DNA of 64,000 nt from DASPSM01 sp036008465. GTDB lineage: Bacteria; Planctomycetota; Planctomycetia; Planctomycetales; Planctomycetaceae. The stretch is from assembly GCA_036008465.1 (NCBI GenBank), contig DASYNP010000053.1, positions 16,009 through 80,008 on the forward strand, given 5' to 3'. The notes under the pieces were generated by a model. It worked only from the letters and a program-made list of their open reading frames with translations. It did not search any database and had not been told where the DNA came from. Made by a program: the position numbers and the translations under genes. This document shows, piece after piece, positions 52,589 to 61,890 of the stretch; positions within the stretch are counted from its first letter, which is position 1; each line of letters starts with the position of its first letter.

Positions 52589-55500
52589 TCAGGGTTCCAT
52601 CAGCCCGGGCCGCGTGCCGATATCCAACGGCTGCGGCGCGGGCGGCACAGTCGCCTGGACAGTCTGCAAGTAGGCAATCAGATCAGCCATATCGCGCTTG
52701 GAGACTTTTTTCTCGAGCCCCTCGGGCATCAGCGACTTGCCGGTGCTTGAAAGCTCTTCGAGGTTCGCCCGCAACAGTGTATCGAAGGCATCTTTCTCGC
52801 GCTTGAGCGTAATGCTCGTCGAAGTCTGGTCGGTGAGAATTCCCGTGTACGTGCGGCCGTTATGGTCGACCGCGACGTACTGCACAAATTGCGGCGGAAT
52901 ATAGAAGTTCGGATCGAGAATGTGCGTCAACAGGGCCTCGGGCTCCCTAGCGTTCGAGGACGCGAGGCTCGGCCCGATCGCATGTCCGGTGCGTCCGATC
53001 TGGTGACAGATCGAGCACTCGCGCTCAAAGATCTTTTGCCCCGTCGCCACCTCTCCTTTCAGGCGCAGACACGATTTGTAGTCGGCGATCACGGCCGAGC
53101 GGGGACTGGCCCCTTGCGAGCCGAGAACGGCCTTCGCCAGATCGCGAATCGCGGCACTCTTGTGCTCGAGCAGCCGCGTCCGCTGCAGCGGTTGCAGGAG
53201 CGACGCACCCGAGGGTTCGGCCTGTAATCGGTGTAGGTAGGCCAGCGTCCAAGGCTCCCGCGACAACAGGGCGCGGACCACTTCCGAGCGGACGCCTGGC
53301 GTGTACTCCTTCCAGCGCTCCAGAAGCTCTCGCGCGATTTCGTCGCCGTTAAATTGAGACAGGGCGTCCACGGCCATCGACTGAACGCTTTCGGGATTCG
53401 CGGGCGAGAGCAGTTGCCGCAGCGTTGCGTCCGAAAATTCTCTGCTGAAACAACCGAGCAGCCGGATTGCTGCGACTCGATCCTGCTCGGACAGGCGAGC
53501 GTCGCCCGCCGACTGTTTCGCCGCTTCGGCCAGCCGCACGAGCATCCGGTCCCCCGGCCTTGCCGAGGAGCGATCCAGCTGCAGTCGGCCGTTGACCTGC
53601 TTGAGTCCGTCGGCAATCCCGAGCACGATCTGTGTTTGCAATGTCGCGCTCTTGGACGCGCTGAGCCCGGCCACCGCATCCATCAATAGCGCGATTTCGG
53701 CCGTCTGATTTCGCACACCAGAAATCGAGGCGAGTTGAGCCGCCATTTCCTCTCCGCTTCCCGAGCTCACAAACTGAGGGTCCTGCAAGAGCCGAATCAG
53801 CAGTTCATGAGAGGTGTGGGCAACGGAGCTGAGGACGGCCGTGCGGATCCAGCGGTCGTCGCCGTCGCGGCGCGCGAGACGAGCCAGTGCCTCCACCGCG
53901 TGGCCCACGCCTGGGCCGTGCACTTCGCCTAGCGAATAAGCCACCTGGTACCGGACCCGAGCGTTCTCGTCATCGGCCAGGGAAAGCACTCGCTTGAGAA
54001 GCGCCGGTTGGCTGTCCAGTCGGGATTCAGTCAGCCGCACACCATGCTCGCGGAGTGCGAAGTGAGGGTCGCCGAGCGCGCTCTCAAGATCCTCCGAGTC
54101 GAGCGAGTCGAGTCCTTTGAGGGTCCAGAGTGCGTTGAGCCGCGCCTGCGGCCTGCGGCCCGAGCGAAGTCGCTTCTTGAGCGGCGCGACGGCCGACTTA
54201 TCCTGCCGTTCGAACAACAACCGCTCGGCGGTGTCGCGGTGCCAGCCGTTCGGATCGTCCAGCAAGCCGACCAGTTCGTCGGTCCTCTTAGAGCCCAGCC
54301 GCGGCGGCCCCGGAAAACGAAACCCGTCCGGGGCGATGCGGTACACCCGCCCCGAATCGCGGCCAGCTTTGAGATCGATGAACTTCAAAACGTCGAACGG
54401 AATGTGAATCGATTCCAGGATCTCGCGGCTCATGTCGAGGCAGTAGAGCGTGCCGTCGGGCGCATTAATGAAGTTGACCGGCCGGAACCAGTTGTCGGAC
54501 GAGCGGACGAACTCCGTCCCCGCGTCGGCCCGGCGCTCTTTGAACGTCACGCCGTCGGGAGTCAGCAGCATGCGGTGCACAAGATTGTTCTGGGCGTCGC
54601 CGACAATCGCGTTTCCGTAGAAGCTCGGCGGATAGGCGTTGCCGCGATAGATCGTGATGCCGGCGCCGGCGTCGATCACGTGGTGGCTCACCCCCGCGTT
54701 CAAGGGATTGCGCGTCGAGAGCGCGATCCGTCGGCTGGAGCGAATGTGCCGCCAACGCTCGACGGGGCTGATGCGGAAAATCGGCACGCTCCCGCCGCCG
54801 ATGTTGGAAACGCCGCGAGCGGCCGGTAGGTACGGATTACGCTCCAAGTAATGTGTGTCGAGAACGGCCTGCAAGATCGGCTCTGACTCGTCGCAGAGGA
54901 AGCGATCCCCCCAGTCGTCGAATGAGTTGCCAAACTGCACAGTGCCGACGATCGGCTCGAACTCTTCGGTCACCGGGTCAAAGCGAAAATCATGGCGATC
55001 GACTGAGATTGGTTTCTCGTTGGGGCGATTTCCGTGGCGGATCTTCCCGCCGTTGCCGGCCGTCGAGCCATAAATCTTGTGGTCGAGCCCCCACTTGAGG
55101 TTGTTCACCATGTATTGCTGGCTCTGCGTGCCGAAGCCTGTAAAGACTTTTCGCTTGATGTCGGCCTTGCCGTCACCGTCGGTGTCCTTGAAGTACCAGA
55201 TGTCCGGCGGAGCGGCGACAAACACGCCCCCCTTCCAGCAGGCGACGCCTCCCGCCCAGAGCAGGTGTTCGGCAAACACCGTGGCCGTGTCGTAAATGCC
55301 GTCGCCGTCGGTATCGCGCAGCAGGCGCACGCAACCGAGCGGCTTGTCTCCGGGCTTCGGGTAGTACGGATAGTCGATCATCTCGGTGATATACAGGTTG
55401 CCGCTTTCGTCGATGGCCCCCGAGATAGGGCTGCGCACGTTCGGCTCCGAGGCGATCAGCTCCATATGAAAGCCGGGGATCGTCTCGAACGTCTTGAGTG

Positions 55501-57325
55501 CCTGCTGCGGCGTCTTCGGCGGCACAGGTTTCAAAAAAGCGCGCAGCTCGGCGTCGGTGTGGTTTCGCGCTCCCGGATCCTTGAGTTCGGGCAATTCTTC
55601 GGCCGCGATTTTGTGCACGTCCTGATTGCTGCGCAATCCGCCTTCTTCACGGATCTTGAGCAGGATGTCTCGTGAGCGCTCGAAATAATCGACGAGCGCC
55701 GTCTTGGTCTCGAACCGCCGACGCTTCTGGTCCCTGAGTTCGACGTCGAGTTTTTTCACCAGCGCATCGAGCGAATCGCGGTCGTAGGCAAGCCGGCCGT
55801 CAAGCGAAACGTAGACCGGGTTCGTGTGTGCGTCCGCGTTGGGGCTGCCGCCAGGTAAGGTGCCGAAAGCCCGGGCTGCAATCCAGGCCGGTTCGCGGAG
55901 ATCGATCCTCTTCTCGAATTCGACCCATTTTCCTACCGCCTGATCCGCGGGAACTTTCCAGGCGTAAGCGATCTTCCCGTTGACGATCAGGTTCACGTCA
56001 CCGACGGGCGCCACTTCGCTGCGGACACGAATCCGAGCGGTCACTGCGTGCGGGCCAGGTCCCGCGACGTCGATTCGCTCACCCGGCGGCTTTCCGTCAA
56101 CCTCAAGCAAGAGCAAAGGCCCGGTCGTCACGAAGCTGCGGCCGGCGGACGCGCCTTCAAACCAGGCCTTCATATTTTGCGGACCCGGCATACGAACATA
56201 CGTGCGGCAATCGGCCAACCAGCGGCACGCCGGGTAGTCGCTCGCTCCCAGGCAGGGAAAGCGGTAGCCGATATTCAGTAGGCGATACCAGTCTGCGAGC
56301 CCCAACTCGCGGTAGATGCCGAACTGCAGCAATTCGACGCCGTCAACGTTGCCCTGGATCGCGTCCGCATAAATCGTTGCGTAGGGCATCGATTCGGCGT
56401 AACCGCCGTGGCAGTAGAAGGCGAATCCGCCCTGGTCGCGAGTCTCGCGCGCCAAGAGGCCGTAAAGCGGACCGTCGTTGGCGTTGACGCGCTTGTTCCC
56501 GAGCACCAGGTCCTTGCGGAAATACAAATTGAGATGACCGTACGAGCTGCGATACTCCTGGCCCGAGAAAATGTGGAAATCGCCACGCGACCGCTCCGAC
56601 GCAGCCCCCAGCCCGCGGAACTGTGGTGCCGCGAGGGTCTCCATGATTCCCGCGTACGGCCCGGCCGGCTCGTTGTAGGCCAGAATGCTGCCAAAGCGAA
56701 CGTCCTCAGCCTCCATCAAGTCGAGAATCGTCTGATCGTCGGCGTCGGTCTGCCGCCGGAAATGCAGATGCGAGTCGCCAGGAAAGTAACCGGACTTCGA
56801 CAAGGCGACATCGTTGGCCAGTTTGATCTCGATCGACTGCGTCTTCCCGGCCGCCGCCTCTACGGTCGCTGCTCGCGGCATGTGCTCCAGCCCTTTCCAG
56901 ACCTCGACCCGCACGCTTCCTGGCGGAACTTCGACCTCGAAGTTGCCCCAGGAGTAAAAGAATCGGCCCAGATAACGGATCGGCGCCTTGCCGTCACGGT
57001 TGCCCAATCCCGTCTTCGGCCACCGGCCGGTCAGCGCGTACGGCGTGAGGTAGTTCTGCTTGGGATAGTAGAAATTACCGTCTGCTCCGATCACGTTGAC
57101 GCGACAGAACGTCGGTTCGCCGGTCTGCGCGTCCCGAACGGTGACCTTCAGTCGGCCGGCGTTCGCCGGAGGCTTAAGGATTGCCTGCCCTGGTTTGTGG
57201 AATCCCGGGGCAGTGAAAATGATCGCCTCGTCGTCTGCGCGGCTCGAACGCACAGCAACCGTGCTGAAAAACACCGCCAGGCCAAAGGTCAACGAGAGAT
57301 TTCTACGAGCAGTTTGGGTTGGCAT
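52589..57325 (-). CDS. CehA/McbA metallohydrolase fused to PVC-type beta-propeller/HEAT/cytochrome c protein
   Basis: About 1578 residues with a signal peptide (1-31). Four regions are visible: a CehA/McbA-type PHP metallohydrolase (G-D-S-H-L-H-F, His186/His188, then the G-A-S-D-Y strand near 355); a PVC-type membrane-bound dehydrogenase beta-propeller (from about 640, I-T-E-M-I-D-Y-P-Y-Y, D-T-D-G-D-G repeats); HEAT-like repeats (about 1040-1380); and a heme domain with C1437-S-I-C-H at the end. The parts usually occur as separate proteins. The fusion links hydrolysis of a phosphoester or carbamate-like bond to a c-type electron carrier in the periplasm. The ATG at 57325 is chosen over an upstream TTG. 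Confidence 0.9.
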   Translation of the reverse strand: MPTQTARRNLSLTFGLAVFFSTVAVRSSRADDEAIIFTAPGFHKPGQAILKPPANAGRLKVTVRDAQTGEPTFCRVNVIGADGNFYYPKQNYLTPYALTGRWPKTGLGNRDGKAPIRYLGRFFYSWGNFEVEVPPGSVRVEVWKGLEHMPRAATVEAAAGKTQSIEIKLANDVALSKSGYFPGDSHLHFRRQTDADDQTILDLMEAEDVRFGSILAYNEPAGPYAGIMETLAAPQFRGLGAASERSRGDFHIFSGQEYRSSYGHLNLYFRKDLVLGNKRVNANDGPLYGLLARETRDQGGFAFYCHGGYAESMPYATIYADAIQGNVDGVELLQFGIYRELGLADWYRLLNIGYRFPCLGASDYPACRWLADCRTYVRMPGPQNMKAWFEGASAGRSFVTTGPLLLLEVDGKPPGERIDVAGPGPHAVTARIRVRSEVAPVGDVNLIVNGKIAYAWKVPADQAVGKWVEFEKRIDLREPAWIAARAFGTLPGGSPNADAHTNPVYVSLDGRLAYDRDSLDALVKKLDVELRDQKRRRFETKTALVDYFERSRDILLKIREEGGLRSNQDVHKIAAEELPELKDPGARNHTDAELRAFLKPVPPKTPQQALKTFETIPGFHMELIASEPNVRSPISGAIDESGNLYITEMIDYPYYPKPGDKPLGCVRLLRDTDGDGIYDTATVFAEHLLWAGGVACWKGGVFVAAPPDIWYFKDTDGDGKADIKRKVFTGFGTQSQQYMVNNLKWGLDHKIYGSTAGNGGKIRHGNRPNEKPISVDRHDFRFDPVTEEFEPIVGTVQFGNSFDDWGDRFLCDESEPILQAVLDTHYLERNPYLPAARGVSNIGGGSVPIFRISPVERWRHIRSSRRIALSTRNPLNAGVSHHVIDAGAGITIYRGNAYPPSFYGNAIVGDAQNNLVHRMLLTPDGVTFKERRADAGTEFVRSSDNWFRPVNFINAPDGTLYCLDMSREILESIHIPFDVLKFIDLKAGRDSGRVYRIAPDGFRFPGPPRLGSKRTDELVGLLDDPNGWHRDTAERLLFERQDKSAVAPLKKRLRSGRRPQARLNALWTLKGLDSLDSEDLESALGDPHFALREHGVRLTESRLDSQPALLKRVLSLADDENARVRYQVAYSLGEVHGPGVGHAVEALARLARRDGDDRWIRTAVLSSVAHTSHELLIRLLQDPQFVSSGSGEEMAAQLASISGVRNQTAEIALLMDAVAGLSASKSATLQTQIVLGIADGLKQVNGRLQLDRSSARPGDRMLVRLAEAAKQSAGDARLSEQDRVAAIRLLGCFSREFSDATLRQLLSPANPESVQSMAVDALSQFNGDEIARELLERWKEYTPGVRSEVVRALLSREPWTLAYLHRLQAEPSGASLLQPLQRTRLLEHKSAAIRDLAKAVLGSQGASPRSAVIADYKSCLRLKGEVATGQKIFERECSICHQIGRTGHAIGPSLASSNAREPEALLTHILDPNFYIPPQFVQYVAVDHNGRTYTGILTDQTSTSITLKREKDAFDTLLRANLEELSSTGKSLMPEGLEKKVSKRDMADLIAYLQTVQATVPPAPQPLDIGTRPGLMEP

Positions 57326-57730
57326 CTTCAAGGTTCCCAATCGATGTGGCGGCTCTCGTTTGCGAGGGAGACATGCAAAGGGAGGGGTCGGGGCATCCGT
57401 TCCGGAGCGGATGGGAGGTCATACGGCTGGATCGCACGGGCGCGAAGCGGCACTCTCCTTTGATATATAGGGCCTCTGATAGATAGGGCAATGCTGAGAT
57501 TTTGTAGCACTCGCCTCTGCGAATGCCCTCCATCGCCAATGCACGGGCTCATCGCCAGTGAGCAGAATGAAAGGGGGAACACGCTTGCGGCGGCTCGCGG
57601 AGCGAAAGCCGCACCAGGTCCAGGGGCGTGCCCCTGGGTTTTGAGAATTTCGCCCGATACACTTCTCGTTAGCTCCGCGATCCCGCGGATTCACACGCTT
57701 GGACCCTCGTCTCGTCCGCGGAGAATGTGC
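57326..57730. other. divergent intergenic region metallohydrolase fusion / pyrH
   Basis: About 400 bases. It contains a short GATATATAGGGCCTCTGATAGATAGGGC repeat-like string near 57465, and probably promoters for both genes. No gene is supportable here; the open frame running into pyrH has no codon bias before the pyrH start. Confidence 0.55.
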
Positions 57731-58480
57731 ATGTCCGAAGCCTCGGAACCACGGAAACCTGCCTACAAGCGGGTGCTGCTTAAGCTGAGCGGCGAGAGTT
57801 TTTGCCGCCGCGGAGACTCGGGCATCAGCATGACCGAAGTGGCGGCGATCTCGGCGGAGATCGCGGGTGTCCATCGCATGGGCGTGCAGCTGGCGATCGT
57901 CTGCGGCGGCGGCAACATCCTTCGCGGGCGGGAGTTCGCGGCTGTCAGCGCGGCGATCAATCCGCCCACGGCCCATTACATGGGCATGCTGGCCACCGTC
58001 ATCAACGGACTGGCGCTGCAGGACGCGTTGGAAAAAATCGGAGTTCCGACTCGGCTGCAAACGGCCATCAGAATGGAAGGCGTCGCCGAGCCGTTCATTC
58101 GCCGCCGTTGCGTGCGACACCTCGAAAAGGGACGAGTTGTGATCCTCGCCGCGGGGACCGGCAGTCCCTTCGTCACGACCGATACGGCCGCCGCCCTGCG
58201 TGCACGGGAGATCGAAGCCGACGTGCTGCTCAAGGCGACGAAGGTCGACGGCATCTATTCCGCCGACCCCGAAAAGAACCCGCACGCCGTCCGCTATTCC
58301 GAAATCACCTTCCAGGACGTGCTGCGGCAGAACCTTCAAGTGATGGATGCGCAGGCCATCCATCATTGCATGGAGCACGGGATTCCGATCCTTGTGTTCA
58401 ACTTCCAGCAGAAGGGGAACATCGAGCGGGTGATTGCCGGCGAACGCATCGGCACCCGCGTGATTCCTTCGGCCGGCTGA
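57731..58480 (+). CDS. pyrH: UMP kinase
   Basis: A 249-residue amino-acid-kinase fold of the PyrH family, converting UMP to UDP. Visible are V-L-L-K-L-S-G-E-S, I-V-C-G-G-G-N-I-L-R-G, the A-A-G-T-G-S-P-F-V-T-T-D loop and V-L-L-K-A-T-K-V-D-G-I-Y. GGAG seven bases upstream favours the ATG at 57731 over 57725. frr follows 120 bases downstream, the common pyrH-frr order; rpsB and tsf are not attached. Confidence 0.94.
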   Translation: MSEASEPRKPAYKRVLLKLSGESFCRRGDSGISMTEVAAISAEIAGVHRMGVQLAIVCGGGNILRGREFAAVSAAINPPTAHYMGMLATVINGLALQDALEKIGVPTRLQTAIRMEGVAEPFIRRRCVRHLEKGRVVILAAGTGSPFVTTDTAAALRAREIEADVLLKATKVDGIYSADPEKNPHAVRYSEITFQDVLRQNLQVMDAQAIHHCMEHGIPILVFNFQQKGNIERVIAGERIGTRVIPSAG

Positions 58481-58602
58481 CACACTCGCGACCGCTCGAC
58501 GCGGCAGCAAGCGCTCGCTTCCGAAGTGCTTTGCAACCCAGCGCGAATTCGGTAATTTGAAGCGCAGCCTGGGCCGGAAGATTTCTTTCAAGGAACGCGA
58601 AC

Positions 58603-59163
58603 ATGGATCAAGACGAAATCTTGCTGGATGCCGAAGAACGGATGGAAAAGGCCGTTGCGATGCTGCAGGGGCAGCTCCAGGGACTCCGCACGGGGCGGGC
58701 CACGGCCGGGTTGGTCGATTCGATTCGCGTCGACTATTACGGCTCGCCGACTCCTCTCAAGCAGATTGCCAACATCAGCATCCCAGAGCCGCAGCAGATT
58801 CTGATCCGTCCGTTCGACGCGTCTTCACTCAGCAACATCGCAAAGGCCATCCAGTCGAGCGACACCGGTTTGTCGCCAAATTCGGATGGACGCGTGATTC
58901 GGTTGAATGTGCCTGCGCTCTCGACCGAGCGGCGCCGCCAGCTGAGTGGGCGGGTCAAGGAGCTGGCCGAAGAGGCTCGCGTCTCGATCCGCAACGTGCG
59001 CCGCGACGCAAACAAGCACGCCGACCAGGGGCAGAAGGACAAGAGCTTGACCGAAGACGAATGCGACCAGACGAAGGAACAAGTGCAGGAGCTGACCAAG
59101 AAGTTCGAGGGCAAAGTCAACGACATGGCCGCCGCCAAAGAAAAAGAGGTCATGAACGATTAG
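58603..59163 (+). CDS. frr: ribosome-recycling factor
   Basis: A 186-residue RRF. The N-terminal helix M-E-K-A-V...L...L-R-T-G-R-A, the S-x-P-T-P-L-K-Q-I-A-N-I-S and I-P-E-P motifs of domain II, and the C-terminal helix with V-R-R-D-A-N-K are all present. RRF with EF-G splits the post-termination ribosome. GGAACGCGAAC precedes the ATG. Cotranscription with pyrH is likely. Confidence 0.96.
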   Translation: MDQDEILLDAEERMEKAVAMLQGQLQGLRTGRATAGLVDSIRVDYYGSPTPLKQIANISIPEPQQILIRPFDASSLSNIAKAIQSSDTGLSPNSDGRVIRLNVPALSTERRRQLSGRVKELAEEARVSIRNVRRDANKHADQGQKDKSLTEDECDQTKEQVQELTKKFEGKVNDMAAAKEKEVMND

Positions 59164-59609
59164 CGACGCAGGTCTGGGGGAGGGCGAGGCGCAGCTCGAC
59201 TGAGCTCGCCGAAGTCCCGCCGAGCCGCTGCGATTTTTGGCTTTCAATAAGCCGGCTCAGCAGCGGCATCGCCCTCCCGCTCTGCCGGTCACCATCTGGT
59301 CGACCGCAAATCTTGCCCATCTTTCGCAGCGCGCAGACGCCGAACAACCGCCATTTCCTGTCACGGCTGCGCCCGGCACTCAACTTCACTCGCGGAGGGT
59401 CCGATGCGCGCCGCCAAGGTTTCGCGAGTCGGATCCTCGGGCAGAAACGGAAGCGTTCCTCGCGACCATCGGATCATTCGGCGACCGACGAGTAGGCCCA
59501 TTCATCGCACGCAGCCGATGTTGTTCGGTGCAACGGATTGCGCTTGCGTAACGCTTTCTCCGCGAAAGACGAACGATCGGAGCAGAGCGCAAGCGGGAGA
59601 TGGGCAGAC
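59164..59609. other. intergenic region frr / lipoprotein
   Basis: About 445 bases without a supportable gene. Several short frames cross it but show no codon bias. No promoter or terminator could be assigned with confidence. Confidence 0.55.
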
Positions 59610-61289
59610 ATGGATCGTTCCAAGCCGTTTCGGCGGCTGCTTCCTTTGGGGCTGGTTTCAGTCGCAGGACTGACTGGATGCGCGACGGCGCCGGCGTACC
59701 GCCCGGTGGTGACGTCCCAGCCTCCGACTGCTTCCGTCGCCACGGCGGGCCCTGCGGCAAGCGCCGCTCCGGTTGCTGTCAGCCCGGCACCGGGGCCGCG
59801 TAGCAGCGATTGGCCCGCGAGAACCGCCCCGGAACCTCCGGCCGAGTCGCCCGCACAAGTCACGACGCCTCCCGCTCCGCAGGCGGCGGCCTCCGACTCT
59901 GGCGCCAGCAGCGGACCTGCGCTTGATGTTCCCAGCACCAACGGCGTTCAGCCGTCCCTGAATGCGCCGATGGGAGTCTTGCAGACGCCGCTACCCACTC
60001 CGCCGGCGCCGATTACCGTTCCGAGCGAAACGGACCCACCACAGGCTGCACCGCAAGCGCCCGCTGATGGTGGACTTTCGGGCCAGTCCTCGGTGTCGGT
60101 CAATATCGATGCCGGGCGCGGAAACGCCGCCGCCCCTGACGCCTCAACGCCGAAGCCTGCCGAGAAAAAGCGGAAGCCTGCGAAGCCGGCCGATCCGCCG
60201 TTGAGTCCGCTGGCGCGGCTGCGCAATCGCTTCCATTTGCTGACGCACCCCACAAAGCCGGCTCCGAAAAAGGAGGACCCGGCGACGACCACCCACGCGA
60301 CCCACCTGGTGTCGGGTTCTCGCGTCCCCTTGCCGACCGCCGACGTCGCCATCAAAGTCCAGACATCACCCGTTCACGGACTTTATGCGACCGACGACGC
60401 GGCAAACGCCAACCCTGTGCCGGGATCCGTGGCAACAGCACCGGCCCAGTCGCCGACGCAACCGTCCGGAGAGAATTCGCAGGCATCCACTGGGATCGAA
60501 CAATGGCCACAAACTGCGCCTGCGACGACCCCTCGCCCAAGCACAGTAACCGCAGACTCGGCCGACGACTTCACGGCGATTTCCGACGAAGAATATCGCG
60601 CCACTGTGGCGAAGATCCAAGGCTCGAGCGAGCAAACGCCGAAGGCTGAATGGCCCGTGCAGCCGGCGACGACGAGTGGGCCCGCATGGCAGGATCAGGC
60701 GCAATCGACCGCGCCTGCACCGCCGCCCGCTCCCCCCGCCCTTGGTAGCGCGGCGCCCACCTCGCCTCCCGGAGAAGCCGGAGCGTGGATGGTGATTCCC
60801 CAATCCCTGCCCAAAGCCGACCGTTTGCGGCCAGCCGAATCGAGCCGATCCTATGCTCCAACCGTGGCGGCGAGCACTCCCGCAGGCGAGACACTGCGTG
60901 ACCTCGCTTCGGGCGCGCCGGCGACAGCCGATTGGTCGCGGGCTGTGTCGCATGAACTCGTGATCGAGCCCGCTTCCAGCCCAAGTCCCGATGGCTCGAA
61001 TCCAATCGACCCGCACGGATATTCCGGGGCGACGTTCAACCCGGGCTGGACTTTGCCTTCGGCCATCTCTCAAGAACCGAACGCGGGGCAACAGAACTTG
61101 TTTGTGCCAGCAGCTTCTCCACAAGCTGCGGGCGGCCCTCATGCGCAGCCCGCTTGGACGAATTCGCGGAAGAGCCCCCAGCCCAAGCCCGCCGTTCCCC
61201 CTGTTTCGCCGGTCGTGTTTCAACGTGCTCCGACCGCTCCGCCGACTATCTTTAGTCGCGCGGCCGATGCCGCTCACGGCGGGTCATAG
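59610..61289 (+). CDS. proline-rich lipoprotein, function unknown
   Basis: About 559 residues. The signal ends in the lipobox L-T-G-C (Cys24), so it is membrane-anchored. Almost the entire mature chain is low complexity, rich in Pro, Ala, Ser and Thr, with K/P-rich and Q/P-rich stretches and no domain I can recognise. It resembles other extended planctomycete surface lipoproteins. The ATG at 59610 is chosen because it starts the signal; the in-frame extension upstream is not conserved-looking. It ends 16 bases inside the convergent yidD gene. Confidence 0.75.
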   Translation: MDRSKPFRRLLPLGLVSVAGLTGCATAPAYRPVVTSQPPTASVATAGPAASAAPVAVSPAPGPRSSDWPARTAPEPPAESPAQVTTPPAPQAAASDSGASSGPALDVPSTNGVQPSLNAPMGVLQTPLPTPPAPITVPSETDPPQAAPQAPADGGLSGQSSVSVNIDAGRGNAAAPDASTPKPAEKKRKPAKPADPPLSPLARLRNRFHLLTHPTKPAPKKEDPATTTHATHLVSGSRVPLPTADVAIKVQTSPVHGLYATDDAANANPVPGSVATAPAQSPTQPSGENSQASTGIEQWPQTAPATTPRPSTVTADSADDFTAISDEEYRATVAKIQGSSEQTPKAEWPVQPATTSGPAWQDQAQSTAPAPPPAPPALGSAAPTSPPGEAGAWMVIPQSLPKADRLRPAESSRSYAPTVAASTPAGETLRDLASGAPATADWSRAVSHELVIEPASSPSPDGSNPIDPHGYSGATFNPGWTLPSAISQEPNAGQQNLFVPAASPQAAGGPHAQPAWTNSRKSPQPKPAVPPVSPVVFQRAPTAPPTIFSRAADAAHGGS

Positions 61290-61513
61290 CCGCCCGGGTG
61301 AAACGGGTGGCAGCGTAGAATTCGCCAAACGCCGCGAGCACTTCCCGAGAACACGCCGTACTTGCGCACGGCGCCGATGAAGTACTCACTGCAGGAGGGA
61401 TAAAAGCGACATCGCGGCCCGATCAGCGGCCGAATCAGCAGTTGATAGGCCCGCACCGCGCCGATGAGCAATCTCTCGGGGAGCGATAGCAAAAATCGGG
61501 CGGCGCCAGTCAT
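61274..61513 (-). CDS. yidD: membrane protein insertion efficiency factor
   Basis: A 79-residue YidD protein with R-A-Y-Q-L-L-I-R-P-L-I-G-P-R-C-R-F-Y-P-S-C-S-E-Y near the middle, the family signature, and a C-terminal H-P-F-H-P-G-G-Y-D-P-P. YidD assists YidC-dependent membrane insertion. Its start overlaps the rnpA stop by four bases. The usual neighbour yidC is absent and the gene end overlaps the convergent lipoprotein gene. Confidence 0.95.
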   Translation of the reverse strand: MTGAARFLLSLPERLLIGAVRAYQLLIRPLIGPRCRFYPSCSEYFIGAVRKYGVFSGSARGVWRILRCHPFHPGGYDPP

Positions 61514-61890
61514 GTCGCGGGCCCCTCGTGAGGCGCGCCGATCTGCCGTGCCAGACGTGTCGCCAGCTTGACCAGCGACCGCTGGTAATCGGCCACTCCG
61601 GCGGTTTTTGCGTTGGCTCGCTGGGGGATCAGGATCAAATCGAGATCGCCCGGCAGTTCATGTTGCGACAGGCGAAACGCCTCTCTCAATAATCGCTTGA
61701 GCGCCGCGCGCCGCACGGCCGGTCCAAGCTTTCGCGAAACGCTTACGCCGAAGCGCACGTGGTGATGGGCGTTCGGAGCGGCAAAGATCAGCAGGTTGCC
61801 GTCAGCGGCGCGGACCCGCTTCTCGTAGATGCTCGCGAAGTCTCGCGAGTTCTTGATCCGCCGATTGCGTGCGATGGCGAACGACTTCAC
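61510..61890 (-). CDS. rnpA: ribonuclease P protein component, variant RNR motif
   Basis: A 126-residue RnpA, the protein subunit that helps RNase P RNA process tRNA precursors. The core F-G-V-S-V-S-R-K-L-G-P-A-V is intact, but the RNR motif reads R-R-A-A-L-K-R in place of the usual R-N-x-x-K-R, so the conserved Asn is Ala. The K-R-L-L-R-E-A-F-R helix follows as normal. It is sandwiched by overlaps: GTG start with the stop of the upstream membrane-protein gene (GTGA), and its stop with yidD. rpmH is not adjacent. Confidence 0.92.
   Translation of the reverse strand: MKSFAIARNRRIKNSRDFASIYEKRVRAADGNLLIFAAPNAHHHVRFGVSVSRKLGPAVRRAALKRLLREAFRLSQHELPGDLDLILIPQRANAKTAGVADYQRSLVKLATRLARQIGAPHEGPAT

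Noticed and set aside
54008..54829. 273-residue plus-strand frame inside the fusion gene
   Set aside because: Antisense to the PVC-type propeller/HEAT region and has no motif.
57491..57730. N-terminal extension of PyrH
   Set aside because: The extra 80 residues lie before a good Shine-Dalgarno and have no fold or codon bias.
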